Origin: Kuschelorhynchus macadamiae
Lineage: Eukaryota; Arthropoda; Insecta; Coleoptera; Curculionidae
Direction of reading: 5' to 3'
Assembly (NCBI GenBank): GCA_030620095.1
Contig: JAUTXW010002365.1
Coordinates: 248,001 to 312,000, forward strand
Length of the DNA: 64,000 bases
The number at the start of each line of letters is the position of its first letter. Position 1 is the first letter of the stretch. The translations under genes were made by a program, and so were the position numbers. This document shows, piece after piece, positions 24,775 to 38,438 of the stretch. The notes under the pieces were generated by a model. It had not been told where the DNA came from. It saw only the letters and a program-made list of their open reading frames with translations, and did not search any database.

Positions 24775-24920
24775 AGGGAAAAGAATTTTTTAATAACATA
24801 TTCCAAAATCTTGTTAAGGAATATAATCATTATTCGATGTAGAGCACAAAAAAAGCTGCGATAGTTGAACGAGTCATACGTACACTCAAAAATTATCTCT
24901 ATAAGGAGTTTTCAGCTTAA
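24775..24920 (+). pseudogene. Integrase core fragment in right TIR
   Basis: Reads DQGKEFFNNIFQNLVKEY, then a short deletion and stop, then KKAAIVERVIRTLKNYLYKE. It is the inverted partner of 11497-11652 and lies downstream of the C-terminal fragment, so the order is scrambled relative to a real gene. Confidence 0.85.
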
Positions 24921-25946
24921 TATTTATTTTTTACATAACTAAATATTTACAACTTTCTAAAATTATTTAATCATACATAATTTAAGAATCGAAACCAAAC
25001 GCGGTCAGGAAAAATTTTCAAGGGCAAATAAACCCAAGGTTTTTCGTTAGACATTTCTGATTTGTAAAATAATGTGAAACACACCTGGGCTCTCAAGGTC
25101 ATAGACAAATATCGAAAAAGTATGATGCGCGCTCAAGGTCATATGACGTCACATCGCCTCAAGGTCAAACTACACAGCACACCTGGGCTCTCAAAGTCAG
25201 GAAAAATTTTCAAAAGCAAATAAACCCAAGGTCATACAATTTGACCTTTAAAATGTTTCAAGGACAAATAGACCCAAGGTTATGTAAGCGGGGCAATTAA
25301 CCCAAACACGTAAGCCCTGCATGTCATATTGACCGTCCGGCGTAAGTTTAAATCCAATACACCATATTAATCAACACGCCTTTTAAAAAAGATACCTATC
25401 TACTGCAAATGACGTCACATACCCCCTTTGTTTATTCTAAACACTCAAATTTAAATATTGATCTGCTATTGCTTGGTACATTTAATTTTAAACACACAAG
25501 TTTAAAAATTGTAATTAATACCAAATTAAATAAATATTTCTAAATGTTGTTTATTTAAATATCATTTGGTGTTAATAGTTAACACTCGAGGCCATCTGTC
25601 GTCACACACCCTCAAGGCCAAACAATAGAGATGATGTAAACACGTGCGCTCAAGGTCATATGACGTCACTTCAAGGACAAACAAGAAAACGTCACACCCC
25701 CAAGGCCAAACAATATATCTGATGTAAACACGTGCGCTCAAGGTCATATGACGTCACTTCAAGGACAAATATAAAAACGTGGTATGCAAAACTCTCCAAG
25801 GTCGTGGGACAGGGCTTAATTTCATGGTTATGGGGCGGGGCTTAACTCTCCAAAGCCATGGGGGCGGGACTTAATAATCATGATCATGGGGCGGGGCTTA
25901 ATCTCATTGGTCAGGAGGCGGAGCTTAATCTCAAGGTCGAATGACG

Positions 25947-26787
25947 AATTCAGTCCATAGCAACAGATTACCACGAATGCCCATATTAAAAAGTTTTGAT
26001 ATAAGCATAGTTTTGCTAATTGTATCAAAAGCTATGGACAAATCAAAGAATATAGCTACAACATATTCGTGCTGATCCAGTTTCGAATATACAAAATTTA
26101 AGAAACTCCTAGATGCAGACTCAGTTGATTTGCTTTACAAAAATCCATGCTGACATCTGCTAACAATGTTGTATTTCGATAAAAAGGCAGTAATTCTGAA
26201 ATGTATTATTTTTTTGAAAATTTTTGAAAAAGCGCTAGGTATCGAAATTTGCCTGTAATTTTGAACGTTTTAACTACAGCCTCTTTTTAATATTGGAGTT
26301 GCAATTGCTGTCTTTAATATCCTCGGAAAAATGCCATGGTCAAGACTAAGATTAATTAATATTGCCAATGGGTTACAAATATATTGTTTAGCTACCTTGA
26401 TCAAACCAATGTTAAGGTCATCACTACCACGCGAGTTTTTGTTTATGATGGTATTAATGGTATTTAAAACTTCACGTTCTGTCACACCTAATAATACCAT
26501 CCAGTTAGGTAGTAATGCAGGAACTCTACCAGGTGCAGCCACTCCATGATATTTATTTTCTAGTTTTTTTGAAGCCATCGTACTAAAATAATTTGCAAAC
26601 TCATTCGCAACATAAGATGGTTCAGTAATAATATTGTTTTCAATAGCTAGTTTTATGTTTTTGTTATTTATACTGTTTTTATTTAAATTGGTGTTAATGA
26701 TCCTCCAAATTTCCTTAGGTTTATTTTTTGAATTTTGTATTTTTTTACCAAAAAAAATCTTTTTTGCAGATTTTATTATACAATAAT
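25947..26787 (-). pseudogene. LINE-A 5' half (reverse transcriptase N-terminal part)
   Basis: Minus strand. 26270-26578 encodes 'NTIINKNSRGSDDLNIGLIK' and 'GIFPRILKTAIATPI', the RT entry motifs. After a frame change come 'NYRQISI' and 'YVVAIFFDLSIAFDTI', the first catalytic Asp block, then 'LFNMGIRGNLLLW' up to the Polinton. The part with the F/YADD catalytic box is absent from both halves. The right edge near 26788 meets tandem repeat unit 1. Confidence 0.8.
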
Positions 26788-26890
26788 ATATTATACAATA
26801 ATTGATATCAATTTATTAAAAAGTTTTTTCGTTTCAAATAGTGCTATAACTTATTCCTAAGTACTTTAAGTAAGTAACCAATTCATCATA
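26788..26890. repeat. ~1 kb tandem repeat, unit 1, right part
   Basis: Continues the unit that stops at 8960: TTATACAATAATTGATAT, CAGTTTTTTCGTTTCAAATA-like and CTAAGTACTTTAAGTAAGTA blocks, matching 31081-31198. It ends CATCA-TA where the mariner-like element is inserted. Confidence 0.8.
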
Positions 26891-27246
26891 TAGCACGTAA
26901 CAAAAGGAAGGAAACGGCGAAATATCTCAGGTACCGCTTACCTGTATTTGATGGATATATGTACACTTAGGTTTGAAATTAAGTTCCGCATTGCTGCTAA
27001 GTTTACTGTTTTTCTGTTAAAAAAGGGTAACATTTTTTTTATGGAACATCCTATATTATATTAGTGTTTTAAAATCTGCGTAAAATTCTCAATACTTTTT
27101 ATTAAAAGCAGTTTTTATGAAAGTTAGCAGTTTTTGCCAAAGAAGGGTCTAATGTCCATAATTTAACTTATTACCTTTTATTAAAACACCTGCACACAAA
27201 GGTAACCTAATATCTTTGACAACATAAGTTTTGTTGAATTACAAAA

Positions 27247-28237
27247 ATGGATCGTTTAACTGAAATCCAATAAATTCAAATTTTGAGTATACTGGGCTAT
27301 GGGGATAGATTGTGAAACCTGAAAAACGTTTTTAATGACAAATATCCTAACAGAAATCCAATAACTAAATCTACCGTAACTAAAATTAACAACAAATTTC
27401 GTGAAACCGGAAAGGTAAAAGATATTATACGTCCTGGCAGATCTAAAAGCGCAACAAATGGTGATAAGGCTCTAAATGTTTTAGTCAGTTTTGAAGAAAA
27501 TCCGCACCTTTCTACCGGAATATTAGAAAGAGAAAATATATCCGTAGACCGATTTCTAAAAACCGAGAAGTTTCATCCATACAAAATAACTTTGGTGCAA
27601 GAACTCTTTGAGGATGATTACGACAGGCGCTTGGAATTTCGTGAAATCATGATGGAACGTTGATATATTAATCTAAATTTTATCAATCAAATTATTTTTT
27701 CTGACGAAGCAACATTTTTTTGAACGGAAAGTTGACAGGCATAATTGTCGGTATTGGGCCAGGGAAAGTCCACAATGGGTACGTGAAAATCATACTCATA
27801 CACATTAACTGGAGAAAGATATTTGACTCTTTTTAGGACCGAAATTCTCCCAGCTATTGCATTTAAACTTGATTTTTTTTAGGTTATGGTGCATCAAATT
27901 ATGAAATATGGTTACAGGAGGATGATGCTCCGCCGCATTTTGCTCGGAATAGTCCGGAATATTTAGACAATATTTTTTTGCAAGATGGATTGGACGTAGG
28001 GGTACAATAGAGTGGCCACCTCGTTCTTCGGACTTTATGTGGCGACACCTTAAAAATGTGGAGTATAAAACTAAGCCCAATGATCTCGAGGATTTAAAGG
28101 AGCGAATGGAAATCGAGTGTAGACGAATCGAGGAGCCTGGCGTTCTTTTTAATGTATTAAATGTTTTCCCACAGTATTTGGCCTACTGTCAGGAAGTAAA
28201 TGGAAAACATTTTAAACACCTTACTTGGTTTCATTAA
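27247..28237 (+). pseudogene. DUF4817/IS630-mariner transposase, decayed
   Basis: The N-terminal helix-turn-helix region is readable as 'NRNPITKSTVTKINNKFRET', then 'FHPYKITLVQELFEDDYDRR', 'FSDEATFF' (first catalytic Asp), 'WLQEDDAPPHFA' (second Asp) and 'YLAYCQEVNGKHFKHL' at the end. Stops near 27662 and 27720 and several frame changes break it. The family cuts and pastes DNA at TA sites, matching the flanking TA. The reverse-strand frames here are shadows. Confidence 0.8.
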
Positions 28238-28293
28238 TTTATTGTTTGTTGTAGTAGATATTTGCTTTTTGTATTGTATCGCTTCATTGTTTT

Positions 28294-28470
28294 TTACAAC
28301 GTACTTTTAAAGTTGAGACGGTATATTCTCTTGCTAGTGTTTTCCGGTCTGCCAGAACGTACAGCATCTTTTAGTTTTCCAGTTTCACGAATTTTTTTGT
28401 TAATTTTACTCATGGTAGATTTAGTTATTGGATTTCTATTAGCATATTTGTCATTAAAAATCCCAGATAA
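28294..28470 (-). pseudogene. Second DUF4817 fragment, inverted, inside the mariner-like element
   Basis: Minus strand reads FNDKYANRNPITKSTMSKIN and then KIRETGKLKDAVRSGRPENT, a diverged copy of the same transposase N-terminal domain seen at about 27330-27450 on the + strand. Only this domain is present. Confidence 0.75.
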
Positions 28471-28677
28471 TACGAGACCAGATGCGAAAACTCTCGTATG
28501 GTCTGTGCTGCATGCGACGGCGAACAAAGAACAAAGGGGAGCCGAGCGGCAGGCCACTTGACAAAAAGTACGGGGACTGATGGTTCTAACGTTTCACGGC
28601 CATCTCGGTAATGCGTCTTCCAACTGCCGTTTGTACGGGGTTTTGTCAGAGTTTAGAAGGTTTTAATTTATTTTTAT

Positions 28678-29148
28678 TTGCAATTATTTGAGAATGTAAA
28701 AAAATTATTTAATCGTATGTTCAATATCATTATACCTACGTATACGAAATTGCCTGGTTATAAGTATCTTTACTTGTTATGTTCTAACAAAGATAGTGGA
28801 GTGGACTTTACTCAGGTGCCCAAAAAAATCATCAAGAGTAAATATATCGAAATGCATATCTTCCAACATAATACTTATTTAGAATTATGTCGTAATTTTA
28901 TAAATGGATTTCACCAAGTAATCTTGATTTTGTTGTTAATAAGTTATAATAATTGTTTTAGAGCAATGTCGTGGCTTGAGGTTGCTGGAAGAGCAGATCT
29001 CCCAGAAAAGAACTATAATAATTACAAACTGTGCGATGATCATTTTGAAAGAAAATTTATTTCTACGACTTCAACAAGCATCAAAAGGCCATACAATGAT
29101 GCATTTCATACATTTTCTGTGGACCAAAACGATATATTACTGACGTAG
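28678..29148 (+). pseudogene. THAP-domain-like fragment inside the mariner-like element
   Basis: 156 aa open frame. 'YLLCSNKDSGVDFTQVPKK' resembles the start of a THAP zinc finger and 'MSWLEVAGRADLPEKNY' plus 'YKLCDDHFERKFI' its Trp and C-x2-H end. Between them is unrelated sequence with a possible GTAATC...TTTTAG intron (28918-28961, 44 nt, short). THAP domains bind DNA and occur in P-type transposases and host regulators. The first Cys pair is incomplete, so this is a decayed or spliced fragment. Confidence 0.5.
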
Positions 29149-29790
29149 GATCTGAAGAGCCTCCTCCAAAAATCGGTTCAGGTTAGAAAAAAATATGTAT
29201 AAAATGAAATATTACTTCCACATCTCCAAGAGATGTAGAAAATAGGCCCAAAGTAAGAGGTTAGGGAAAAAAGAAAAGGGGATGAAAATTAAGAAGTTGA
29301 AAAATCGGGAATATAACGTTTTATGGGTTCTCGGATATACAGATCCCAAATTAAGAACGTATTTGGTATTAAGTAGTAACTTTAATAATGTTGAAATTTA
29401 CCCTTTTCTAAAAGAATGCAATGTTGGTCAAAAACTAGGACGGTTTTACGCTTTTATTATGGGCGTTATTTCACTGTTGTTCCAACTGTTATCTCTTTTC
29501 AGAAATGACACATGATTTTTAAGATTTGTATTAGTAATGTCATAAATATTTGCTCGTAATTTAGACAGCTTTTTAATAAGTGTATCCGAACATATTTTTG
29601 CAATTATAATTGTAATCTTCAGTTTATTTGCCTAGATTAAAATTGCATCAATTATTTGTTTTAGTTACCAATAAACGACCTATTTATTATAAAATGAGTG
29701 TTTTGTTTTTGCGCCAATTTTAGAAATTTAACACGATTTAAATAGAAATGCATTGGTGCGGGCAATTTTCTAACACACGTTGCAATAGCA
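29149..29790. other. Interior of mariner-like element without recognisable coding
   Basis: A 77-aa frame at 29282-29515 has no recognisable motif; I see nothing else. Confidence 0.45.
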
Positions 29791-30191
29791 TCTGGTCTGG
29801 TTTTGTCTGGGTAAAAATGTTACAAACATCTTGCAGATTTCGCATTCTATACCCATAACCCAGTATAATTAAAATTTAAATTCTTTAGGTGTCAGTTAAA
29901 CGATCCATTTTTTGTGTGCAGGTATTTCAATAAAAGGTAATACGAAAAATTATGGATATTAGACTCTTATTTTCGCAAAAACTGTCGACTTTCATAAAAT
30001 GAACTCTTAATGGAAAGTATGGAGAATGTTACACAGATTTAAAAAAAGTAATATTATATAGAGTGTTCCAAAAAGAAACGGTGGACTTGGCAGCAATGCG
30101 GAACTGGCCATTAGAAACATATTTTTCATTAAATACAGGTAAGCGGTACCTGAGATATTTCGCCGTTTCTTTTCTTTTGTTACACGCTGTA

Positions 30192-31198
30192 TTTATTTTA
30201 ATACTCTTTATATTAAAGTGAATACAATTAAAGCCTATTACAGGGAAATAAAAAAAAACTTCTTTCAAAATTTCACATAGTACACTAGGTATTATTAATA
30301 CGAATCTAGTATATTGTTGTGTTTCATAAAAAAAAATCGGATATTTTAAAAGAAAATAACTGCCGAGTAATTTTTATAAACAAATTACTAACCATTCTTA
30401 ACACTTTAGCTTATTTCGTTCAAATAAAACACCTGGGTCCGTAGAAAAGTTTTATCTATTGAAATAATAATAATTATAACTGACTAGGTAATCGAAAAAT
30501 AAGCGATACGAAAAGAGTTTTCCCTTTTCGTTTGATTCGTTTCGATGTTTAGTCCTAACAAGTTTTGGGCCTTTATTACCCGACCCGTTAATAAAGGGTT
30601 TTGGCGTTTGTTGTGGCTAAAACGTGTGTTAAAATGAACATGTTCATTATAAAGTTTATAATGTTTGCTAAGATCTACAATTTGATAGTATAATTGAATA
30701 TACAGTCTGATTTTTACTTCCTTTTCTTGCATTTTCTGATTCTGTATTTTCTCTTCAAATATATTTATATTAATTAGATGCTAAGTTATTCCTAAGAAAG
30801 TCAGCCGTCAAATCAAACAAAAAAAACCAAAAAGCTGTGGTCTTCATTGCCTAATTGTTATGTAGATAACTATATTGACATAGAAGGGCTGATTTTCTAC
30901 GAGCGTGTGAAACATAAGACTTTTTTTCGAGCAGAAAATAACTTTTCTTCATAGAATTGATAAAGTAAACCATTTAATAAAACGCAGATTGCTGAATTAA
31001 TATTAATGCTTCATAATGAACAGTTAGGTTACTTTTAACATACAAATTAATAACAACAAATTGGTTTAGTTGGATATTATTATACAATAATTGATATAAA
31101 TAGATTACAAAAAAAAAATTTACATTTTCAGTTTTTTCGTTTCAAATATGATATAACTTTTTCCTAAGTACTTTAAGTAAGTAACCAATTCATCATAT
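30192..31198. repeat. ~1 kb tandem repeat, unit 2
   Basis: A complete unit of 1007 bp, from TTTATTTTAATACTCTTTAT to the same sequence at 31199. The short frames within are not supported as genes. Confidence 0.8.
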
Positions 31199-31430
31199 TT
31201 ATTTTAATACTCTTTATATTAAAGTCAATACAATTAAAGTTCCTTACAGGGAAATCAAAAAAGGTACAAATGATTGATGAGTCATTATTATAAAGAAACT
31301 ACTAACCTTTCTAAATACTTTAGCTTATTTAAAATAATTATAATTGACTAGGTATTGGAAAAAAAAACCCGACACAAAATTAAGAGTTTTCCCTTTTTAT
31401 TCGATTCATTTCGATAACTTTCAATAACTG
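31199..31430. repeat. ~1 kb tandem repeat, unit 3 (partial)
   Basis: Repeats the first ~230 bp of unit 2 (TTTATTTTAATACTC ... ACTAACC.TTCT ... AAGAGTTTTCCCTTT) and then diverges. 31431-31814 shows nothing further. Confidence 0.75.
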
Positions 31431-31814
31431 TCTTTGATTTTCAGTCATAAGTCAAAATTATATATTTAAGTCGGCCATGTAGCCCGTGCCCCAGACAAAT
31501 GTACTTCACGTTTTTTGCTTTAAGGGATATATACGAGTATGATTATTGCGTATTTGTAACTTCCTCCTGCTTCAAAGTATCAGGAGTTCTCGACTACTCT
31601 CGCCAACCTTCACATCAGTGTTGATTTATTTCGTTCTTGTTAAATTAAATGTTTAAAGTTATCCACGAATGAATTATCTTAAATCTCATTTAGTTCAGGA
31701 AATGGGTATTGTGAAAAAAATTAAATTATATTTCATCTCTTAAGGGTGAAATTTTGAATAATTTCGAAACTAATTTTAGATAATTATGTCTGAAAGGTAG
31801 TCTATATTTATCTA

Positions 31815-31823
31815 AATATATAT

Positions 31824-31874
<51 letters not shown>
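31815..31874. repeat. (TA)n microsatellite
   Basis: TA repeat with a few interruptions, followed by a T-rich run, at the left edge of the Penelope-like remnant. Confidence 0.95.
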
Positions 31875-31883
<9 letters not shown>

Positions 31884-32069
31884 TTGCTTTGTGTTCTTTG
31901 ATCTTTTTTTTCAATATATATTTATCCTAATTTTTCTTGGTTTGAGGTCAATATATTAACAACAAAATTAGTACATATTTTTAAACATATATTTCGTTTC
32001 TAAGGTGACGTTTCGAATAATTTACAAATTATTGTAAATTATTCAAAAGCAGAATACATAAATATTACA

Positions 32070-32566
32070 ATTCTGAAAATGCCATTATTACATCAAATCT
32101 ACCTAAAACAAAATACATTTCTCTGCCTTTCATAAATGGTTTATCCCAGCAATTTCAAAACCTTTTTAAAAAATATAACGTCACGACAAGTCACAAAGCC
32201 TATAACTTATTATCAAAGAACTTCAGCAACTTAAAATCGAAAACGCCAATTAATAAAAAAAGCAATATAGTCTATCAGATCCCTTGCAATAATTGTAACG
32301 GCGTTTATATTGGACAAACAAGCCAATACTTAGAAAATAGACTGAAAAGTCACAAATATGATAAAAAAAACAGCACCGCATTAACACACCATGAGATGTC
32401 CAAAAACATACTTTCAACTACGAACAAGTGAAAGTATTAAAATCCGAACCTCTGTTAAAAAAAAAGAGAATTTTTTGAGATGGCTGAAATTCAAAAAAAC
32501 AAAAACGCCATAAATGACAAAAAAGACATAAACAACCTAAATAAATTGTATATATCTTTACTATAA
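32070..32566 (+). pseudogene. Penelope GIY-YIG endonuclease, decayed
   Basis: Readable coding: 'LPFINGLSQQFQNLFKKYN' linker, then 'IVYQIPCNNCNGVYIGQTSQ' with the GIY-YIG core (GVYIGQT) and the Cys pair CNNC, then 'LENRLKSHKYD' and 'THHEM', followed by stops and a C-terminal 'FFEMAEIQKNKNAIND'. This is the endonuclease that nicks target DNA in this class. The reverse transcriptase that should precede it is absent. Confidence 0.85.
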
Positions 32567-32784
32567 CAGTGTTCGCTCAGTCGCTTGTAATTTGTCTGTA
32601 ATAAACGTCCACAATATTTTTAAAATGTAAATTAAATATGTGTAGTATATGTCAGATATGTGGATTATGTATACTTTTTATTCAACTATTTTACGTTCTA
32701 TGGTAAGTCCTAAATTTTTAATACTTTATAAACTTAAAAAAATAGTGCTAAACAAATTTTAGGTTTGAAAAAGACCAAAACTAT

Positions 32785-32802
32785 GGTCGAAACGTCACCT
32801 TA
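32785..32802 (+). ncRNA. Possible degenerate hammerhead-like motif
   Basis: GACCAAAACTATGGTC can form a 4-bp hairpin directly followed by GAAAC, as in stem II plus the conserved GAAA of Penelope-associated hammerhead ribozymes. The required CUGAUGA box is only TTTGAAAA here (32774-32784), so it would be inactive. Confidence 0.3.
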
Positions 32803-32877
32803 GAAACGAAATATATGTTTAAAAATATGTACTAATTTTGTTGTTAATATATTGACCTCAAACCAAGAAAAATTAGG

Positions 32878-36104
<3,227 letters not shown>

Positions 36105-36300
36105 TCTGGATTTTTCGACATTTTGTGAAAAAATCAACCTTCGAGATCTATTTAGATCTTCGTCGGTTGTCTGTCATTTTGTTCATCGATAGGACTGTCT
36201 ATTTTAGGCATAGCTAAAAAACTACTTACAAATTTCAATAAAAAATAAGGGTCATATGTGGACGCCATGGTGACATTTTGGTAAAAATCTAGTTATGGCT
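36105..36300 (+). repeat. Dispersed repeat family, copy 2
   Basis: TGTGAAAAAATCAACCTTCGAGATCT and GGCATAGCTAAAAAACTACTTAC blocks match copies at 340-518 and 51500-52130. A (TA)n array follows at 36380. Confidence 0.6.
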
Positions 36301-36378
36301 GAACAAAAAACTACTTATTCTATTTACCTCAAATGTTGCCCAAATCAAACCAAAATGTAACATGTGTGAATGAACTGC

Positions 36379-36379
<1 letters not shown>

Positions 36380-36453
<74 letters not shown>
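36380..36453. repeat. (TA)n microsatellite at the left edge of retroelement 1
   Basis: TA array ending exactly where the 5' LTR begins. Confidence 0.97.
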
Positions 36454-36457
<4 letters not shown>

Positions 36458-36806
36458 ATATCCGTTTCCCATGACCTTCCACGTGCCTCCAGAATGTCGC
36501 CACATATTATCACACAGTTGCGTCATTCACAGAAACCAACATCAGCAGTTTCCAAGAATTGCGACAGTACGCTCGAACACCGTCAGCAGGAAGCCAGCGG
36601 ATGCTTGCCGGTTTCCCACGTACCTCAGCAAGATTTTTAATATAAATAGACTATGTAGATTTTATTAAGTAACAGTATAATATTATTCTTTTAAGTTGTA
36701 ACAATAATTAATGTCCATTTGATTTCCAAAGTTGTGAACATATTGTTTTATTTTATTTTAATAAAAGTGTTTTTAAAAAGTGAATTTTTCAAATAGTGAG
36801 ATAACA
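36454..36806 (+). repeat. 5' LTR of retroelement 1
   Basis: 353 bp, TGTTATATCC...GAGATAACA with short inverted ends (TGTTAT/ATAACA). A TATAAATA box lies near 36642 and an AATAAA near 36760. Confidence 0.93.
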
Positions 36807-36809
36807 ATT

Positions 36810-36820
36810 TGGCGCAGTCG
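36810..36820 (+). promoter_or_regulatory. Primer binding site, tRNA-Ser
   Basis: TGGCGCAGTCG, complementary to the 3' end of insect tRNA-Ser (acceptor stem CGACTGC plus GCCA), three bases after the LTR. Confidence 0.85.
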
Positions 36821-37199
36821 GTAGGATTCGTTTAAACGCTATTAGAACAAGAAAAGGTCTAACTGGTAGCGGCGGATTCCAATCCCTTAACGAAACAAAA
36901 GGAACCTGAAAAGTCCTCACTCGTAAAGCTTGGAGCCACATCGAGAACAAGACAACCCAGATGCAGATTACGATTACGTAAGAATCGTCTCGTATTTGAT
37001 TTTATTTTTCTATACTGTTCGATTTTTCAAATAGGATTTAAACATATTATTACTTCCCTTACCATTTGTTTTCTTAAATTACAAAAAGGAAAACTATTTA
37101 TTATTTTTGTTAAGATATTCTTAATAACTTAACGTTTTCATTTTACTCGTTTTTGATAAATTTTTTTTATTTTTAACGCATCTACATTTAAAATTCAAA

Positions 37200-38438
37200 A
37201 TGTCTCTCGATAATACCCAAACAACCATTGAAATTGAACCTTATAAACTTTCTGAAATTTTTTCCATTGTACCCGAATTTGAAGGTGATCAAATTTCTTT
37301 AAGCAATTTTATAACCGCATGCGATTGTGCATACGACATGGCAACAACGCAACAAAAAGTGTTTTTAGTTATTCACATAAAAAACAAGCTCCGTGGTAGA
37401 GCAGCTCAATTAATTAGTTCAAGGAATCCAAGTTCATACCTTGAAATTAAACAATTGTTAAATTTACACTTCGGTGATTCAAGGGATCTTACTTCCCTTA
37501 TACACGATCTGCAGCGATTAAGACAACTTCCTAATGAGTCGCCCCTTACATTCTTTAATCGACTTCAGGTCCTGAACGCTAAAATGCATGCCAGCATACA
37601 AAAGTCCCCACTCCTACATTCAAAAAAACAAAAAGATGCTCAGACCATGTTAATTGAAACTATGACTCTTAATACACTTCTTACCGGTCTAGAGCCACGC
37701 CTAGGACAACTTATCCGTGCTAGTAATCCAACGTCACTTTTAGAAGCACAATAAAGAATTCGGAGGGAACTTCAGCTTTCGTATTTCGAAAATCAAAAAG
37801 TTAATAAACCAACTATTCCGAAACCCAGTCCTCAGTTACCTAGACCACACCAGCCACAACAATTAAAGTGTTCCAATTGTAACAGAATTGGTCATACAAT
37901 ATCTCAGTGCAGGCAACTTTCTTCTAATTTTCCCCAAAATAATAATTTCCAACGACCCATAACAAATTCTAATTTTCAAAGACCCGCAATAAACTCGAAT
38001 TCTCAAAGATCACAATATCAACCAAATTTTTCGTAACAAAATAGACCAAATAATCCTAGCCAAAATACAAACCAAGCACAATTTAGGCCATCAATAATTC
38101 AAAGAAATCCCAATTTTCAACCAGCTAAGACGCATCATGTTAATACAAGACAAGAATGCTCCTCAGAGAATTATTTGCCCGAATACGATCAGTACACCGC
38201 CGAAAACGGCAATCCCGGTTTTTACGATTTTTTCCAACCAGAGGAAGAATCTTATCAGGATATAAACTATTCAAATGACACTAGTAATTACCAGGATTTT
38301 CTTACACCCCTTACGAATACCGACCCTCCAGACAATTCACCCCAGAACCCAATGACCGAGATCCAATCGAGAATAGAAACACTAAATCTAGAGAATATGG
38401 ATCCAAATCTCAATTTCCCGGAACAAGCGTTTCTTTAA
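37200..38438 (+). pseudogene. gag: gag of retroelement 1 (two in-frame stops)
   Basis: Starts at the first ATG after the leader (MSLDNTQTTIEIEPYKLSEI). The capsid region runs through 'LRGRAAQLISSRNPSSYLEI' and 'LRQLPNESPLTFFNRLQVL'. TAA at 37752-37754 interrupts it. The same frame resumes with a single CCHC zinc knuckle (CSNCNRIGHTISQC), an Asn/Gln/Pro-rich tail, a second TAA at 38034-38036, and an acidic end at 38438. The frame overlaps pol by about 150 nt in the -1 frame. Both stops could come from single changes of CAA codons, which is inference. Confidence 0.88.

Larger units (their letters stand above)
10039..25946. mobile_element. Polinton/Maverick element, ~15.9 kb
   Basis: It is bounded by long inverted repeats and carries the diagnostic set: DDE integrase, FtsK/HerA packaging ATPase, adenain-like protease, penton and double-jelly-roll capsid proteins, and protein-primed PolB with an N-terminal zinc finger. 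It also has a parvovirus-type PLA2/pX protein as seen in adintovirus-like elements. The left end may start at the AGCCCCGCCC at 10039. The right end stops about 20 bp earlier in the inverted repeat, so no matching 6-bp target duplication can be read. It lies inside LINE-A. Confidence 0.95.
24451..25946. repeat. Polinton right terminal inverted repeat
   Basis: Inverted partner of 10059-11970. Order from inside outward: integrase C-terminal fragment, integrase core fragment, single copy of the block that is duplicated on the left, TGACGTCA/TCAAGGTCA modules, then GC-box/CCAAT units, ending AAGGTCGAATGACG at 25946. Confidence 0.9.
26891..30189 (+). mobile_element. Mariner-like element with ~400 bp TIRs
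   Basis: The left end TAGCACGTAACAAAAG and the reversed right end CAGCGTGTAACAAAAG match, and the element is flanked by TA on both sides (26889-26890, 30190-30191). Removing it joins CATCATA to TTTATTTTAATACTC, exactly the uninterrupted sequence of the next repeat unit (31191-31210). Inverted homology extends inwards to about 27330 and from about 29790 and even includes the transposase start (ATGGATCGTTTAACTGA). Confidence 0.88.
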
